Part shown: positions 46,179-56,397 of the stretch, piece by piece
Layout: every line of letters begins with the position of its first letter
Numbering within the stretch: the stretch's first letter is position 1
Assembly: GCF_012927485.1 (NCBI RefSeq)
Contig: NZ_JABBPC010000022.1
Span: forward strand, 1-61,498
Source of the DNA: Polaromonas sp.
Lineage (GTDB): Bacteria; Pseudomonadota; Gammaproteobacteria; Burkholderiales; Burkholderiaceae_C
DNA: 61,498 nt
Direction of reading: 5' to 3'
Notes under the pieces: model-generated
Databases searched by the model: none
What the model was told of the DNA's origin: nothing
Seen by the model: the letters and a program-made list of their open reading frames with translations, nothing else
Program-made: the position numbers and the translations under genes

Positions 46179-48269
46179 ATGCCCCAGCGCCGTCTGTTTG
46201 TCACCACCGCCCTACCCTATGCCAATGGCAATTTCCACATCGGCCACATCATGGAATATATCCAGGCCGATATATGGGTGCGGTTCCAGCGCATGCAGGG
46301 CCTTGAGGTGAACTTCGTTGGCGCCGACGACGCCCACGGTGCACCCATCATGATCGCCGCTGAAAAAGCCGGCAAAACACCGCAACAATTTGTGGCCGAC
46401 ATTGCTGCCGGCCGCAAGCCCTACCTGGACGGCTTTCACATCAGTTTTGATAACTGGAGTTCCACCGACTCAGCGGAAAACCATGAGTTGGCCCGGCAGA
46501 TCTACCGTGACCTGCGCGACAACCCGGAAGGCTCGCTGATCGAGACCAAAACCATCGAGCAGTTCTTTGACCCGGAAAAGAACATGTTCCTGCCCGACCG
46601 TTTCATCAAGGGCCAATGCCCGAGGTGCCATGCGAAGGACCAGTACGGCGACAACTGCGAAGTATGCGGCGCTGTCTATGCCCCCACCGACTTGATTAAT
46701 CCCTACTCGGCCTTGTCAGGCGCAACGCCAGTACTGAAAAGTTCGGAGCATTTTTTCTTCAAGCTCTCCGACCCGCGCTGCGTCGAGTTTCTACAAGCGT
46801 GGACTCAGGACGGCAAGCTTCAGCCGGAAGTGGCGAACAAGGTCAAGGAATGGTTTTCGACGCGGCAAAATGCCGACGGCAGTACCAGTGAAGGTCTGGG
46901 TGACTGGGACATCAGTCGCGACGCGCCTTACTTTGGTATTGAGATACCGGATGCGCCCGGCAAGTATTTTTATGTCTGGCTGGACGCACCGATCGGCTAC
47001 TTGGCGTCCCTGAAAAACCTGCTGGAAAAACGTAGGCAAAGCTATGAGGACTATATGGCCGACCCCGCCCTGGAGCAGTACCACTTCATCGGCAAGGACA
47101 TCGTCACGTTCCACACTTTGTTCTGGCCGGCCATGCTGAAGTTCAGCGGTCGAAAAACCCCAAACAACGTCTTCGTGCATGGATTCTTGACCGTCAACAA
47201 CGGCGAGAAAATGAGCAAAAGCCGCGGCACCGGCCTGGACCCGCTGAAGTACCTGAGCCTTGGCATGAACCCGGAATGGCTGCGCTACTACCTGGCCGCC
47301 AAGCTCAATGCCCGCAACGAAGATATTGACTTCAATGCCGGCGATTTCATGGCGCGGGTGAACAGCGATTTGATTGGCAAGTATGTGAATATTGCGAGCC
47401 GGGCATCAAACTTCATCACGAAAAATTTTGATGGTAAATTGGCATTTCTTGGCGACACATCGGCTTTGCTAGAGGGTGCCAAGGGAAGCGCCTTTCTGGT
47501 GCGAACAGCCTACGAAAATCGAGAATACAACAAGGCTTTGCGCGACACCATGGCGCTGGCAGATCAAATCAATGAAGCCTTCGATGCGGCCCAACCTTGG
47601 GTGATGGCCAAAGATCCAGAAAAGCGAGCCGCTTTACAAGACATTTGCTCCAGAACACTCCATGGATTCAAGTTGCTTTCGGTTTTGCTGACCCCGATTC
47701 TCCCTGCTTTGAGCCAACGCGTCGCTAAAGACTTCTTTGGTTTTGACCGGGACTTCACATGGGACGATGCGTGGCCGCTTCCCAAGAAAGTCTCACCCTA
47801 CCAGCACCTTATGCAGCGCGTCGATATCAAGCAACTTGACGCATTGTTTGAACCACCAGCCCAGGCAGAATTTGAGCAGGAAGTTACAGATTCAATAGCG
47901 ACACTGCCCGGTGGCGAAGCCATCGCACCCACCATCACCATTGACGACTTCTCCAAAATTGACCTGCGTATCGCAAAGATCGTCAATTGCGAAGCGGTGG
48001 AAGGCTCGACCAAGTTGCTGCGCCTCACACTGGATGCGGGCGAAGGCAAGATGCGCAATGTCTTCAGCGGCATCGCCTCGGCCTACAAACCTGAGCAGTT
48101 AATCGGCAAGCACACGGTGCTGGTGGCTAATCTGGCGCCGCGCAAAATGAAGTTTGGCGTCAGCGAAGGCATGGTGTTGGCCGCCAGCCATGCCGACGAA
48201 AAAGCCACGCCCGGCATTTATGTGCTGGAGCCCACTCCCGGCGCGCAACCGGGCATGCGGGTAAGCTAA
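46179..48269 (+). CDS. metG: Methionyl-tRNA synthetase
   Basis: From the ATG at 46179 the product is 696 residues. It has the HIGH motif (NGNFHIGHI), a zinc knuckle with [17 protein letters not shown], the KMSKS loop ([11 protein letters not shown]) and a C-terminal tRNA-binding OB domain (about 590-696, [13 protein letters not shown]). This is the long E. coli type. A longer frame to 46098 is not family sequence. Confidence 0.97.
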   Translation: MPQRRLFVTTALPYANGNFHIGHIMEYIQADIWVRFQRMQGLEVNFVGADDAHGAPIMIAAEKAGKTPQQFVADIAAGRKPYLDGFHISFDNWSSTDSAENHELARQIYRDLRDNPEGSLIETKTIEQFFDPEKNMFLPDRFIKGQCPRCHAKDQYGDNCEVCGAVYAPTDLINPYSALSGATPVLKSSEHFFFKLSDPRCVEFLQAWTQDGKLQPEVANKVKEWFSTRQNADGSTSEGLGDWDISRDAPYFGIEIPDAPGKYFYVWLDAPIGYLASLKNLLEKRRQSYEDYMADPALEQYHFIGKDIVTFHTLFWPAMLKFSGRKTPNNVFVHGFLTVNNGEKMSKSRGTGLDPLKYLSLGMNPEWLRYYLAAKLNARNEDIDFNAGDFMARVNSDLIGKYVNIASRASNFITKNFDGKLAFLGDTSALLEGAKGSAFLVRTAYENREYNKALRDTMALADQINEAFDAAQPWVMAKDPEKRAALQDICSRTLHGFKLLSVLLTPILPALSQRVAKDFFGFDRDFTWDDAWPLPKKVSPYQHLMQRVDIKQLDALFEPPAQAEFEQEVTDSIATLPGGEAIAPTITIDDFSKIDLRIAKIVNCEAVEGSTKLLRLTLDAGEGKMRNVFSGIASAYKPEQLIGKHTVLVANLAPRKMKFGVSEGMVLAASHADEKATPGIYVLEPTPGAQPGMRVS

Positions 48270-48285
48270 AAGCGGCAGACTGTAC

Positions 48286-48801
48286 TCAGGCGCGTCGGCG
48301 TACGGCGGCCAGGATGCCACGCAAGATATCGATTGGCGGCGGCGGACAACCCGGCACCACGAGATCCACCGGAATCACGTTGGAGACTCGACCGCAACTG
48401 GCATAGCTCTCGCCGAAAATGCCGCCATCGCAACCACAATCGCCCACCGCCACCACCAATCTGGGTTCGGGGGTGGCGTCAAAGGTACGCAGCAACGCGG
48501 TCACCATGTTTCGGGATACTGGCCCGGTCACCAGCAGCATGTCGGCATGGCGCGGGCTGGCCACAAACTTGATACCCAAACCCTCAATGTTGTAATAAGG
48601 GTTGCTCAAGGCATTGATCTCCAGTTCGCAGCCGTTGCACGAACCGGCATCCACCATGCGAATGGTCAAGGCGCGCCCCAGGATGTCCAGCACATTCGCC
48701 TGAATGCGTCCGACTTCGTCTTGCACGGCGTCCCCGAAATAAGGCGCCGGCTCGGTACGAATACCGTTTTTGGTAATCTGCTTGGCTATTCTCCAAATCA
48801 T
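48286..48801 (-). CDS. hyfI: Hydrogenase-4-like small subunit (HyfI/NuoB type)
   Basis: From the ATG at 48801 (overlapping hyfG's stop by ATGA) the product is 171 residues. It has the four cysteines of the proximal [4Fe-4S] (N2-type) cluster: Cys55 and Cys58 in GSCNGCELE, Cys122 in VGDCGCDGG and Cys152 in PGCPPPPID. It can therefore still accept electrons. It is the last gene of the hyf-like operon. A longer upstream frame to 49005 is the shadow of the hyfG end. Confidence 0.9.
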   Translation of the reverse strand: MIWRIAKQITKNGIRTEPAPYFGDAVQDEVGRIQANVLDILGRALTIRMVDAGSCNGCELEINALSNPYYNIEGLGIKFVASPRHADMLLVTGPVSRNMVTALLRTFDATPEPRLVVAVGDCGCDGGIFGESYASCGRVSNVIPVDLVVPGCPPPPIDILRGILAAVRRRA

Positions 48802-50348
48802 AGATCCTGCCCCGAATAGCTGAGGTTGAACGATTTGTTGATGAGCGGAAAGTCGGGGACGATATTGCCGATCATCGCGTGCTCCAGCACTGGCCAGTTC
48901 TGCCAGGAAGGATCGTGCAAGTAGCATCGCTGGATACGCTGCTGGCCGTCCACCCAGTCGAGTTCCAGCGCAACAAATATTTCCCCGCGCCAGCCCTCGA
49001 TCCAACCCGCACCACGGGTTGCATGATCGGGCAAAAAAACTGCCTGGCGAAGATCACCCGCGGGAAGGTCCGCCAGAATTTCCCGCATCAATCGCAGCGA
49101 CTCAAACACTTCATCGAATCGGACGATCACTCTGGCCGCAACATCGCCATTGCGGTGTGTGGCCATCTTCACCTGCAAGGTGTCGTAAGGCGGCACGGGA
49201 TGATTACAGCGAAGGTCCCACGCCTGCGCACTGGCCCGGCCGGCCAAACCTGTCAACCCCAATTGCGCAGCCAGCGCCGGGCTCACACGTCCGGTGCTTA
49301 TGAAGCGATCCTGCAAGCCCGCGTGCTCTTCGTACACCGCTCTCAGGGTTCGCACTTCGCTTTCAACGGCATCAGCTTGGCGGCATAACTGGTCTATCTG
49401 TGCGGGGTCAATATCGGCGATGACGCCGCCGGGCACGACACAGTCCATCATCAAGCGATGGCCAAACGCTTCTTTGGATACACGCAGCCAGTCTTCGCGC
49501 AGGCGTGAGAACTGGGCCAGACCAAAAGAAAATGCTGCGTCGTTTGCGAGCGACCCTAGATCACCCAAATGATTGGCGACCCGTTCCCGCTCCAGCATCA
49601 ACGCGCGCAAACACGACGCCCGCGGCGAAGTAGTGCAGTCCGCCGCGGACTCCAAGGCCATGCAGTAGCCCCAGGCGTAAGCCACCGTTGAATCACCCGA
49701 CACCCGCCCCGCCAGACGGTACGCCTGCAGCGGGTCAAATTGCGTCATGCGCTGCTCGATCCCCTTGTGCGTGTAGCCGAGCCGCTGCTCCAGGCGCAGA
49801 ACCTTTTCACCGACGACAGAAAAACGAAAATGTCCGGGTTCGATGACGCCGGCGTGTACCGGACCCACCGCAATTTCATGCACACCATCCCCTTCGACGC
49901 GGACGAACGGGTAATCTAGCAAGTCGGCGTCAGGAAACGCCTGCAATTCGTCGGTACCCTCGCGTAATGGGAAATAATCCACCGGCCACGCTCCGTGGTT
50001 AAGCCACGGGCGCTGGTCTTTGGCACCTTCGGCGTGGATACCTGACAACTCTGCAGCCGCCCGCTGCATTCTGGCGGCCGCCGGAAAGAAGGGAACCAGA
50101 TCGGGGTAGCTGGAATGGCCACCTTCTAGAGGCAATTCCAGCCAAACCAAACCCTCCAGCGTCACATAAGCCGCAAACACGGTCGCAACCGCAGCGTGCG
50201 ATCCGCCCCACACGGCCAACAGTCGCCCACCCGCCTCGCGCACCACAAAGGCAGTGGTCTGCCAGTCATCGGCAGTCACGCTGGCGTGCCAGATTGGCAG
50301 GGGACTCGACATCGGTTGCAGGGCGACATTCAAACCGAAAATATTCAT
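48798..50348 (-). CDS. hyfG: Hyf/NuoCD-like large subunit without [NiFe] ligands
   Basis: From the ATG at 50348 the product is 516 residues, fusing a NuoC-like N-terminal part (about 1-145) with a NuoD/HyfG large-subunit part. In [NiFe] hydrogenases the metal sits between two CxxC motifs. Here the first region reads RVSGDS (residues 215-220) instead of RVCGIC, and the C-terminal one reads DPSWQNW (479-485) instead of DPCxxC. No replacement cysteine pair is visible. It therefore should not bind Ni-Fe or react with H2. This is the mark of Ehr (energy-converting hydrogenase-related) complexes, a known intermediate to complex I. The electron partner is unknown. Confidence 0.88.
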   Translation of the reverse strand: MNIFGLNVALQPMSSPLPIWHASVTADDWQTTAFVVREAGGRLLAVWGGSHAAVATVFAAYVTLEGLVWLELPLEGGHSSYPDLVPFFPAAARMQRAAAELSGIHAEGAKDQRPWLNHGAWPVDYFPLREGTDELQAFPDADLLDYPFVRVEGDGVHEIAVGPVHAGVIEPGHFRFSVVGEKVLRLEQRLGYTHKGIEQRMTQFDPLQAYRLAGRVSGDSTVAYAWGYCMALESAADCTTSPRASCLRALMLERERVANHLGDLGSLANDAAFSFGLAQFSRLREDWLRVSKEAFGHRLMMDCVVPGGVIADIDPAQIDQLCRQADAVESEVRTLRAVYEEHAGLQDRFISTGRVSPALAAQLGLTGLAGRASAQAWDLRCNHPVPPYDTLQVKMATHRNGDVAARVIVRFDEVFESLRLMREILADLPAGDLRQAVFLPDHATRGAGWIEGWRGEIFVALELDWVDGQQRIQRCYLHDPSWQNWPVLEHAMIGNIVPDFPLINKSFNLSYSGQDL

Positions 50349-50352
50349 CAAT

Positions 50353-51807
50353 TCAGCCCCCCAACATTCGCGCTGCCTGAACGTACCAGATATTGAGGTA
50401 AGGGGGAATATACAAACCCAGTACCAAAGCAAGACCTAGGTGAACGAACACCGGCAACAAAGCGGGCGGATGTGCCAGTGGCTTGAGCGAGGTCTCACCA
50501 AACACCATCGGCAGCACCCGGACGAGAACTGATGCAAAAGCGACCCCGAGCGAGAGAAATAGAAACGGCGTCGCCCAGGGTTGTTCACGCATGGCCGTGG
50601 TCAGGATGAGGAACTCGCTGGCAAAAACACCGAACGGCGGCATGCCCAGAATCGCCATCACCCCCAAAATCAGGCCCCAGCCAACCGTCGGATTGACCTT
50701 GATGAGTCCGCGAATTTCACTGATGACCTGGGTACCGGCTTTTTGTGTAGCGTGGCCAACGGTAAAGAAGACCGCTGATTTAACCAGGGAATGCACCGTC
50801 ATGTGCAGCAGGCCGGCAAAGTTGGCAACGGGCCCGCCCATACCGAAAGCAAAAGTGATCAGACCCATATGCTCTATCGATGAATAGGAAAACATGCGCT
50901 TGACGTCCTTCTGACGGGACAGAAAAAACGAAGCCACCACCACCGACAGCAAGCCGAAACCCATCATGAGTTGGCCGGCCAAGGGCCGCTGCAAAGAACC
51001 GTCAGTGAGCACCTTGCAGCGCAGCACGGCGTACATGGCCACGTTCAGCAGCAGGCCGGAGAGCACGGCGGACACCGGGGTCGGGCCTTCCGCGTGCGCA
51101 TCGGGCAACCAACTGTGCAAGGGCACCAGACCGACCTTGGTGCCGTAACCTATCAACAGAAAAGCAAAGGCCAGCGTGATGATGGCCGGGTCAAGCTGAG
51201 TCTTGATGACATCCAGACTGGTCCATAGCAAGGTGGCACTTTCCGGGCCCAGTACTTTTTCGGCCGCCATGTAAAGCAACACCGTCCCGAACAACGCCTG
51301 TGCAATACCTACACCACACAGGATGAAATATTTCCACGCCGCCTCCAGGCTGGCTGCAGTGCGGTAGACACTGACCAACAGCACGGTTGTCAATGTGGCG
51401 GCCTCCATCGCCACCCAGGTGATGCCCAAATTATTGGTCGTCAGCGCTACCAGCATGGTAAAGCTGAACAATTGGTACATGCTGTGGTACAGACGCATCC
51501 GTGGCGACGTCATCTTGCCGCGATCTTGCTCAACCTGCATGTAGGGCCGGGAGAAGATGGCGGTGGTGAATCCCACAAAGGCGGTCAGGGTGACCAGAAA
51601 TACGTTCAGCGGATCAATGAAAAATTGTTTATCCCAGAGCAGCACCGGTCCATCGGCAACGATCCGGGCCGTCAATACGCAGGCGGCGACGAAGGTTCCA
51701 AAACTGAATCCGACATTGATGTCGCGTGCGAAATCACGATGGCCAGTGAAAGCCAGAACGACGCTGCCGAGCAGCGGAATACCAAGAACAAAAAACAAGG
51801 CATGCAC
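50353..51807 (-). CDS. hyfF: Hyf-like proton-translocating subunit (HyfF/NuoN-like)
   Basis: The 484-residue protein is an antiporter-like subunit of about 14 helices with the conserved charge pattern of the MrpD/NuoM/N family: a Glu in WVAMEAATL, Lys in GTKVGLVPLHSWLPDAH, Lys/Asp in QKDVKRMFSYSSIEHMG and a Lys in SLVKSAVFF. The ion path appears intact. Two bases separate it from hyfE and four from hyfG. Confidence 0.92.
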   Translation of the reverse strand: MHALFFVLGIPLLGSVVLAFTGHRDFARDINVGFSFGTFVAACVLTARIVADGPVLLWDKQFFIDPLNVFLVTLTAFVGFTTAIFSRPYMQVEQDRGKMTSPRMRLYHSMYQLFSFTMLVALTTNNLGITWVAMEAATLTTVLLVSVYRTAASLEAAWKYFILCGVGIAQALFGTVLLYMAAEKVLGPESATLLWTSLDVIKTQLDPAIITLAFAFLLIGYGTKVGLVPLHSWLPDAHAEGPTPVSAVLSGLLLNVAMYAVLRCKVLTDGSLQRPLAGQLMMGFGLLSVVVASFFLSRQKDVKRMFSYSSIEHMGLITFAFGMGGPVANFAGLLHMTVHSLVKSAVFFTVGHATQKAGTQVISEIRGLIKVNPTVGWGLILGVMAILGMPPFGVFASEFLILTTAMREQPWATPFLFLSLGVAFASVLVRVLPMVFGETSLKPLAHPPALLPVFVHLGLALVLGLYIPPYLNIWYVQAARMLGG

Positions 51808-51809
51808 GG

Positions 51810-52469
51810 TCAGTCTTCCTTGAGCGCTTCGAGATTGTGAATATCCAGACTGTCGAATTTTTCGCGGATCTGGAACAAGAACACACCAAGAATCAGAACG
51901 CCTACCAGCACATCCAGTGCAACGCCGAACTCCACAATCATGGGCATGCCATTAGTGACCGTCGTGGCTGCAAAAATCAAACCGTTTTCCATCGAAAGAA
52001 ATCCGATAACCTGCGGCACCGCCTTGGAGCGGGTGATCATCATCATGAAGGACAGCAAGACACAGGCCAGCGCAATGCCCAGGGAACCACCCGCCACCGA
52101 GTGAGAGAGCCGCGATATCGGCAAGGCCAGACTGAAGGAAAAAATGACCAGCCCAATACCCGCCAGCATCGTAGTCGGAATATTGATCAGGGTTTCCACG
52201 TCCCAGCGTACGTTCAGCCGCCGGATAACCCGGTGTAACAACCAGGGAATAAAAATGACTTTGAGCGCCAGGGTCAAGCCCGCCGAAACGTAAAGATCGG
52301 GCTGATTCGTGACATAACCGATCAGGATAGACGCCGCTACCAAGGCGGCGCCTTGTATGGTGAAGAGGTTGATCAAGGAAACAATGCGCCGCTGGGAGAT
52401 CATGGCAAACGACAGCATCAGAATCAGCGTCGCAAACAGATTGATCAATTGAGGCACATATTTGATCAT
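51810..52469 (-). CDS. hyfE: Hyf-like membrane subunit HyfE
   Basis: The 219-residue hydrophobic protein has six to seven helices in the HyfE/NuoK-like pattern, with VIGFLSMENGLIF (the Glu of NuoK) and a C-terminal NuoJ/MrpC-like helix. Its start overlaps hyfC's stop by ATGA. Confidence 0.9.
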   Translation of the reverse strand: MIKYVPQLINLFATLILMLSFAMISQRRIVSLINLFTIQGAALVAASILIGYVTNQPDLYVSAGLTLALKVIFIPWLLHRVIRRLNVRWDVETLINIPTTMLAGIGLVIFSFSLALPISRLSHSVAGGSLGIALACVLLSFMMMITRSKAVPQVIGFLSMENGLIFAATTVTNGMPMIVEFGVALDVLVGVLILGVFLFQIREKFDSLDIHNLEALKED

Positions 52470-53416
52470 GACAGTCCGAGCAAAATATTGACCAGAAGGC
52501 CGATCACCGCCAGCAAAAAAGCGGTGCCGAGAAATTCAGGTACGCGAAAAATGCGCATCTTCGCGTTGACCGTCTCGATGCACGCCAGAAAAAAGCCGCC
52601 TATCGCCAGCTTGATGAGGAGTACCGGGAGTGCCAATAGCAAGGCTAGCGGCGCATTGGCCTGCGCCACACCCCAGGGGAAAAACAGCGCCAGTCCAATA
52701 CAGGAATAAGCGAATAGTTTCAGACTGGCCGTCCATTCGAGCAGCGCCAGGTGGCGCCCCGAATACTCGAGAATTAACGACTCGTGAATCATCGTGACTT
52801 CCAGATGGGTTTCCGGGTTGTCCACCGGCACCCGCGCGTTCTCAGCCAGCGATACCATGGTGAAGGCTACACCGGCCACCAGAAAGCTTGGATAGATCGC
52901 AAACTCCCGATGCGCCAGCGTTTCAACGATGGTGGTGAGGGAGGTCGAGCGGGAAATCATGGAAGCACAAAAAAGCACCATCAGCAAAGCCGGTTCGGCA
53001 AGAAACCCGACCAGCATTTCGCGGCGCGCGCCGAGCGTACCAAACGCCGTGCCAATATCCATCGCTGCAAGAGAGATGAACACGCGGGCAAGCGCGAACA
53101 AGCCCACCAGTGCGATGGCATCTGCCGCAGGCGACAAGGGCAGATCGGTGGACAGGGTCGGAATGATGCCGCAGGCCAGAAGCATGCAGCCAAAGACAAT
53201 GTAGGGTGCCATTCGAAACAGTGGCGAAGCGTGCTCGGCCAACACGGATTCCTTGTTAAACAGCTTGTGCAGCATACGGTAAGGCTGCAACAACCCGGGG
53301 CCCGACTTGTTTTGCAGCCAGGCGTGCCATTGGTTCACCCAGCCAGTCAACAGAGGCGCCAGCACAAGGGCCATCACAATCGCCATCAGTTGGGATAGCA
53401 GACCAAGGACGCTCAT
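52466..53416 (-). CDS. hyfC: Hyf-like membrane anchor subunit HyfC (NuoH type)
   Basis: The 316-residue protein has eight helices of the NuoH/HyfC family, with GPGLLQPYRMLHKLFNKES and SLAENARVPVDNPETHLEVTMIHES motifs that form the quinone/proton junction in complex I. Starts and ends overlap its neighbours by ATGA. It joins the soluble HyfG/HyfI arm to the membrane arm. Confidence 0.93.
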   Translation of the reverse strand: MSVLGLLSQLMAIVMALVLAPLLTGWVNQWHAWLQNKSGPGLLQPYRMLHKLFNKESVLAEHASPLFRMAPYIVFGCMLLACGIIPTLSTDLPLSPAADAIALVGLFALARVFISLAAMDIGTAFGTLGARREMLVGFLAEPALLMVLFCASMISRSTSLTTIVETLAHREFAIYPSFLVAGVAFTMVSLAENARVPVDNPETHLEVTMIHESLILEYSGRHLALLEWTASLKLFAYSCIGLALFFPWGVAQANAPLALLLALPVLLIKLAIGGFFLACIETVNAKMRIFRVPEFLGTAFLLAVIGLLVNILLGLS

Positions 53417-55437
53417 TGCTTCACCACCAGCAGCACGGCGATCAGGGTCACAAAGCTGTAGATCAGATAGACCGCTATCCGCCCTTGCTGCAACAGTCCA
53501 ATCACTTTAGAGATGCGTTCGACCAGCGCCGCCACCGGCAAATACAGCCAGTGCCACAGTGGGTCCTCTATCGTGACACGGTAGACCGGCTGCTCATCGA
53601 AAGGCGTGGGCAACTCCCGTTTCATGCGGAACATGGGCTGGAAGATTTGTCGGATCGGCTGTCCAAACCCTTCTGCCGTGTCCTGCATACGGGCGTTTTG
53701 CCACGGATAGCCGCAATCCCAGGGCGGCGCGCGGCGCGTCCGCCCGCTGTATAACTTGCGCACCAGCAGGTAAGCCACGCCGAAGCAGACCATCACGACC
53801 AGCAAGAAGATTGCAGGCGCATAGCTGGCGCGCTCAATACTGACCGGCACCAGCAACCAGCCACTGGCCGCCACCGTCTGCGCAATGCCCGCCGAGACCA
53901 GCAACTGCGTCACCGGATCAATCAGCCTGATCACCTGATTGGGGAACAGCCCCAGCACTACACAGCCCACCGCCAGCCAAAGCATACCCATGCGCTCCCA
54001 GCCATCGACATCATGCGCCTGAGATAATTTTTCTTCCCGTGGCTTGCCGAGAAAAATGACACCAAAGTACTTGACCATGGTGAAGCCGGACAGCGCGGCA
54101 ATCAGCGCAATTAGCGCAGCCACCACAGGCACCAGCATGTTAAGGAACGAACCGGGCAGCCCCGTCGTGAACAGAAAGCTTTGCAGCAGCAGCCACTCCG
54201 CGACGAAGCCCCCAAAGGGCGGTAGGCCGGCGCAAGCCAGCGCACCGATCAAAGTAGGCCAGGCCAACCAGGGCATGTAGCGCATCAGGCCACCGAGCTT
54301 GCCCAGACTACGCTCGCCTGTGGCATGCATCACCGCCCCGGTGCTGCAGAACAGCAAACCTTTAAAGAACGCGTGGCTGACCAGATGGTACAAGGCTGCC
54401 GTCAGAGCCAACGCAGCCAGCGCTTTCATGCCATAGGCCGAGAACAGCAGCGACAAACCGAAGCCAACGCACATCAAACCTACGTTTTCAATCGAGGAAT
54501 AGGCCAGCAAACGTTTCATTTCCGCTTGCACGGTGGAGAACACGACCCCGAACAGCGCGGTGGTCAAACCAATCGCCATCAAGAGCACACCCCACCACCA
54601 GATACGCGTTTGCAGCAAATCAAACGAAATCCGCAAGAGACCATACAGTGCAACCTTCAGCATCACGCCACTCATCAGCGCAGAAACAGGGGACGGCGCC
54701 GCTGGATGCGCCTCTGGCAACCAGGCGTGCAATGGCAATATGCCAGCCTTGGCGCCAAAGCCAAACAAGGCCAGAACAAACGCGACGGAACCCCAGAACG
54801 GCGACAAATGCTGGGCACGCATGTTGGCGAAGGTGTAGTCGCCGGTGTTGGCCTGCAACACACCAAAACACAGCAGAATACCGAGGGCACCAATATGCGC
54901 GACCAGCATATAAAGGTAACCTGCGTTGCGAATTTCGGGAATTCGGTGATTTGCCATGACGAGGAAAAACGAGGAAAAAGCCATCGTCTCCCAGACCACC
55001 ATGAAGGCGTAGGCATCGTCGGCGATTACGACCATGGCCATACTGGCCAGAAAAATGTGATATTCCAGACAGAGCAAGCCCGGGGGCGTTCCCGCACCCT
55101 TGCGAAAATAACCTGCGGCAAAAACTGATACCCCTGCCGATACACCGCCTATCACCATCAGGAAGAAGCTTGAGAGACTGTCCAGACGCAGGTGAAAAGG
55201 CAGCTGGGGCAGCCCGATTGGCAGTACAGCCACCTCGGGCCCACTACCCGCAGCACTCCAGGCCAGCCCCAACAACACGAGGGAAAGAAGACCACCCGCC
55301 GGGAACAACACATTGGCTACCAACGTGAAACGTCGAAGTGCAAACACACCAAGTACACCAATCAACAGCCAGCCGACGACGACGATGAGAACCCAGTCCA
55401 AATGAACCCAAGCTGCAGGATGAGTCAAACCGCTCAT
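53413..55437 (-). CDS. hyfB: Hyf-like proton-translocating subunit HyfB (NuoL-like)
   Basis: The 674-residue first gene of the operon is a 16-or-so helix antiporter-like subunit with NuoL-type motifs (VWETMAFSSFFLVM, GAKAGILPLHAWLPEAHPAAPSPVSA, KRLLAYSSIENVG, HAFFKGLLFCSTGAVMH). It has an extra C-terminal stretch with the sequence RRAPPWDCGYP typical of HyfB. Together with HyfC, E and F it forms a full ion-pumping arm. hyfA, hyfD and hyfH (ferredoxins and second antiporter) are missing from the cluster. Confidence 0.93.
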   Translation of the reverse strand: MSGLTHPAAWVHLDWVLIVVVGWLLIGVLGVFALRRFTLVANVLFPAGGLLSLVLLGLAWSAAGSGPEVAVLPIGLPQLPFHLRLDSLSSFFLMVIGGVSAGVSVFAAGYFRKGAGTPPGLLCLEYHIFLASMAMVVIADDAYAFMVVWETMAFSSFFLVMANHRIPEIRNAGYLYMLVAHIGALGILLCFGVLQANTGDYTFANMRAQHLSPFWGSVAFVLALFGFGAKAGILPLHAWLPEAHPAAPSPVSALMSGVMLKVALYGLLRISFDLLQTRIWWWGVLLMAIGLTTALFGVVFSTVQAEMKRLLAYSSIENVGLMCVGFGLSLLFSAYGMKALAALALTAALYHLVSHAFFKGLLFCSTGAVMHATGERSLGKLGGLMRYMPWLAWPTLIGALACAGLPPFGGFVAEWLLLQSFLFTTGLPGSFLNMLVPVVAALIALIAALSGFTMVKYFGVIFLGKPREEKLSQAHDVDGWERMGMLWLAVGCVVLGLFPNQVIRLIDPVTQLLVSAGIAQTVAASGWLLVPVSIERASYAPAIFLLVVMVCFGVAYLLVRKLYSGRTRRAPPWDCGYPWQNARMQDTAEGFGQPIRQIFQPMFRMKRELPTPFDEQPVYRVTIEDPLWHWLYLPVAALVERISKVIGLLQQGRIAVYLIYSFVTLIAVLLVVKQ

Positions 55438-56072
55438 TCAGCGTCAGTCAAGAAAACAGATTCGAGGGCATGGCTGTATGGTACTCGCTGACGTCGCATT
55501 GACGCACATGATTGCAAAGGCAATGCATGATGGCAACCTGCAGCGAGCGCTCATTTACCGACCAATTTACGCGTTGGCAGAACAAATCCGAAGTCGGTCT
55601 CAGGACCTGACATTCGTTCCCGCCAGAAGTAAGTTCAGCAGTGGCTAACGCTGCCAGACAGCCCCCCCTACTTGAAGTGCGGAGCAAGCGTCCGATGGTG
55701 ATCATGTCATTCACCAAGCATTCAGGCTGGCGGTTGTATTCAAGCGTGCGGGCACCCGAGGCCACCGCAACGCTCGCAACACCCGACAAGGGCGTCGTGG
55801 CCATGTCCCTGGCATCCCAGACTCTTTCAGGCCCCCGAAACGGGCGCGTACATCGGCCTCTAGCGAGACACCTCCTCCAGTTCGGCAACGCGCTGCGATT
55901 CGCAGCCAACCAGCCCAAAAACGCCTGACAGCACCCCCACTTGCCGGACAACATCCTGGTTAAGAAACAGGTGAACAACGGCCCGTTCTATCAGGCGCGG
56001 GAACACCTAAAATGAGTGCCAGGCAGACCCCGCTAAAATCAATTAACTATACGTTTTAGGCAGCTTAGAACC
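55438..56072. other. Long intergenic region upstream of hyfB
   Basis: These 635 bases hold no supportable gene. A leftward frame about 55448-55978 is open but lacks family features. In another frame near 55880-55980 a short protein-like stretch (LNQDVVRQVGVLSGVFGLVG) may be a relic. The hyf promoter should be near 55440-55600. I found no clear -24/-12 or -35/-10 element. Confidence 0.45.
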
Positions 56073-56291
56073 ATGTCCATTTTTCGCCGTCCCGACTACA
56101 CCTCTGAAGTCACTCAGTTCATCGACCAGCTGAAGGCGAAGAAACCCACGCTTGAGGCGGAGCAAAGGGCTGGCCGCTCCCTTCTATGGGACAAAAATCT
56201 CAACCTCGCCGCCCAGGCGGACTACAGCGACGCGCGGGTCGCGCAACAGCCCTACGTGTATGGCACCGACAACCACTCCAACAGCCAATAA
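56073..56291 (+). CDS. DUF3460 small protein
   Basis: The 72-residue protein reads FRRPDYTSEVTQFIDQLK...P.LE.EQR.GRSLLWDK..., the DUF3460 pattern found in many Betaproteobacteria. It is soluble, with no signal. It precedes scpA with a gap of 106 bases, the common neighbourhood. Function unknown. Confidence 0.88.
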   Translation: MSIFRRPDYTSEVTQFIDQLKAKKPTLEAEQRAGRSLLWDKNLNLAAQADYSDARVAQQPYVYGTDNHSNSQ

Positions 56292-56397
56292 TAAGAGAGC
56301 TTTTTCGCAATTCGATCTGAGATCCATCAGGCGAGCGAACGTCGCTATATTTTTCAGAGCAGACTTCTGAGTCGATTTGGCCGTAGCTGCTGCTTTC

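Noticed and set aside
48798..50348. Active [NiFe] hydrogenase-4
   Set aside because: Both CxxC motifs of the large subunit are absent, so the complex should not be called a hydrogenase.
55448..55978. Minus-strand 176-codon frame upstream of hyfB
   Set aside because: No family features, many cysteines and arginines in shadow-like pattern, no ribosome site.
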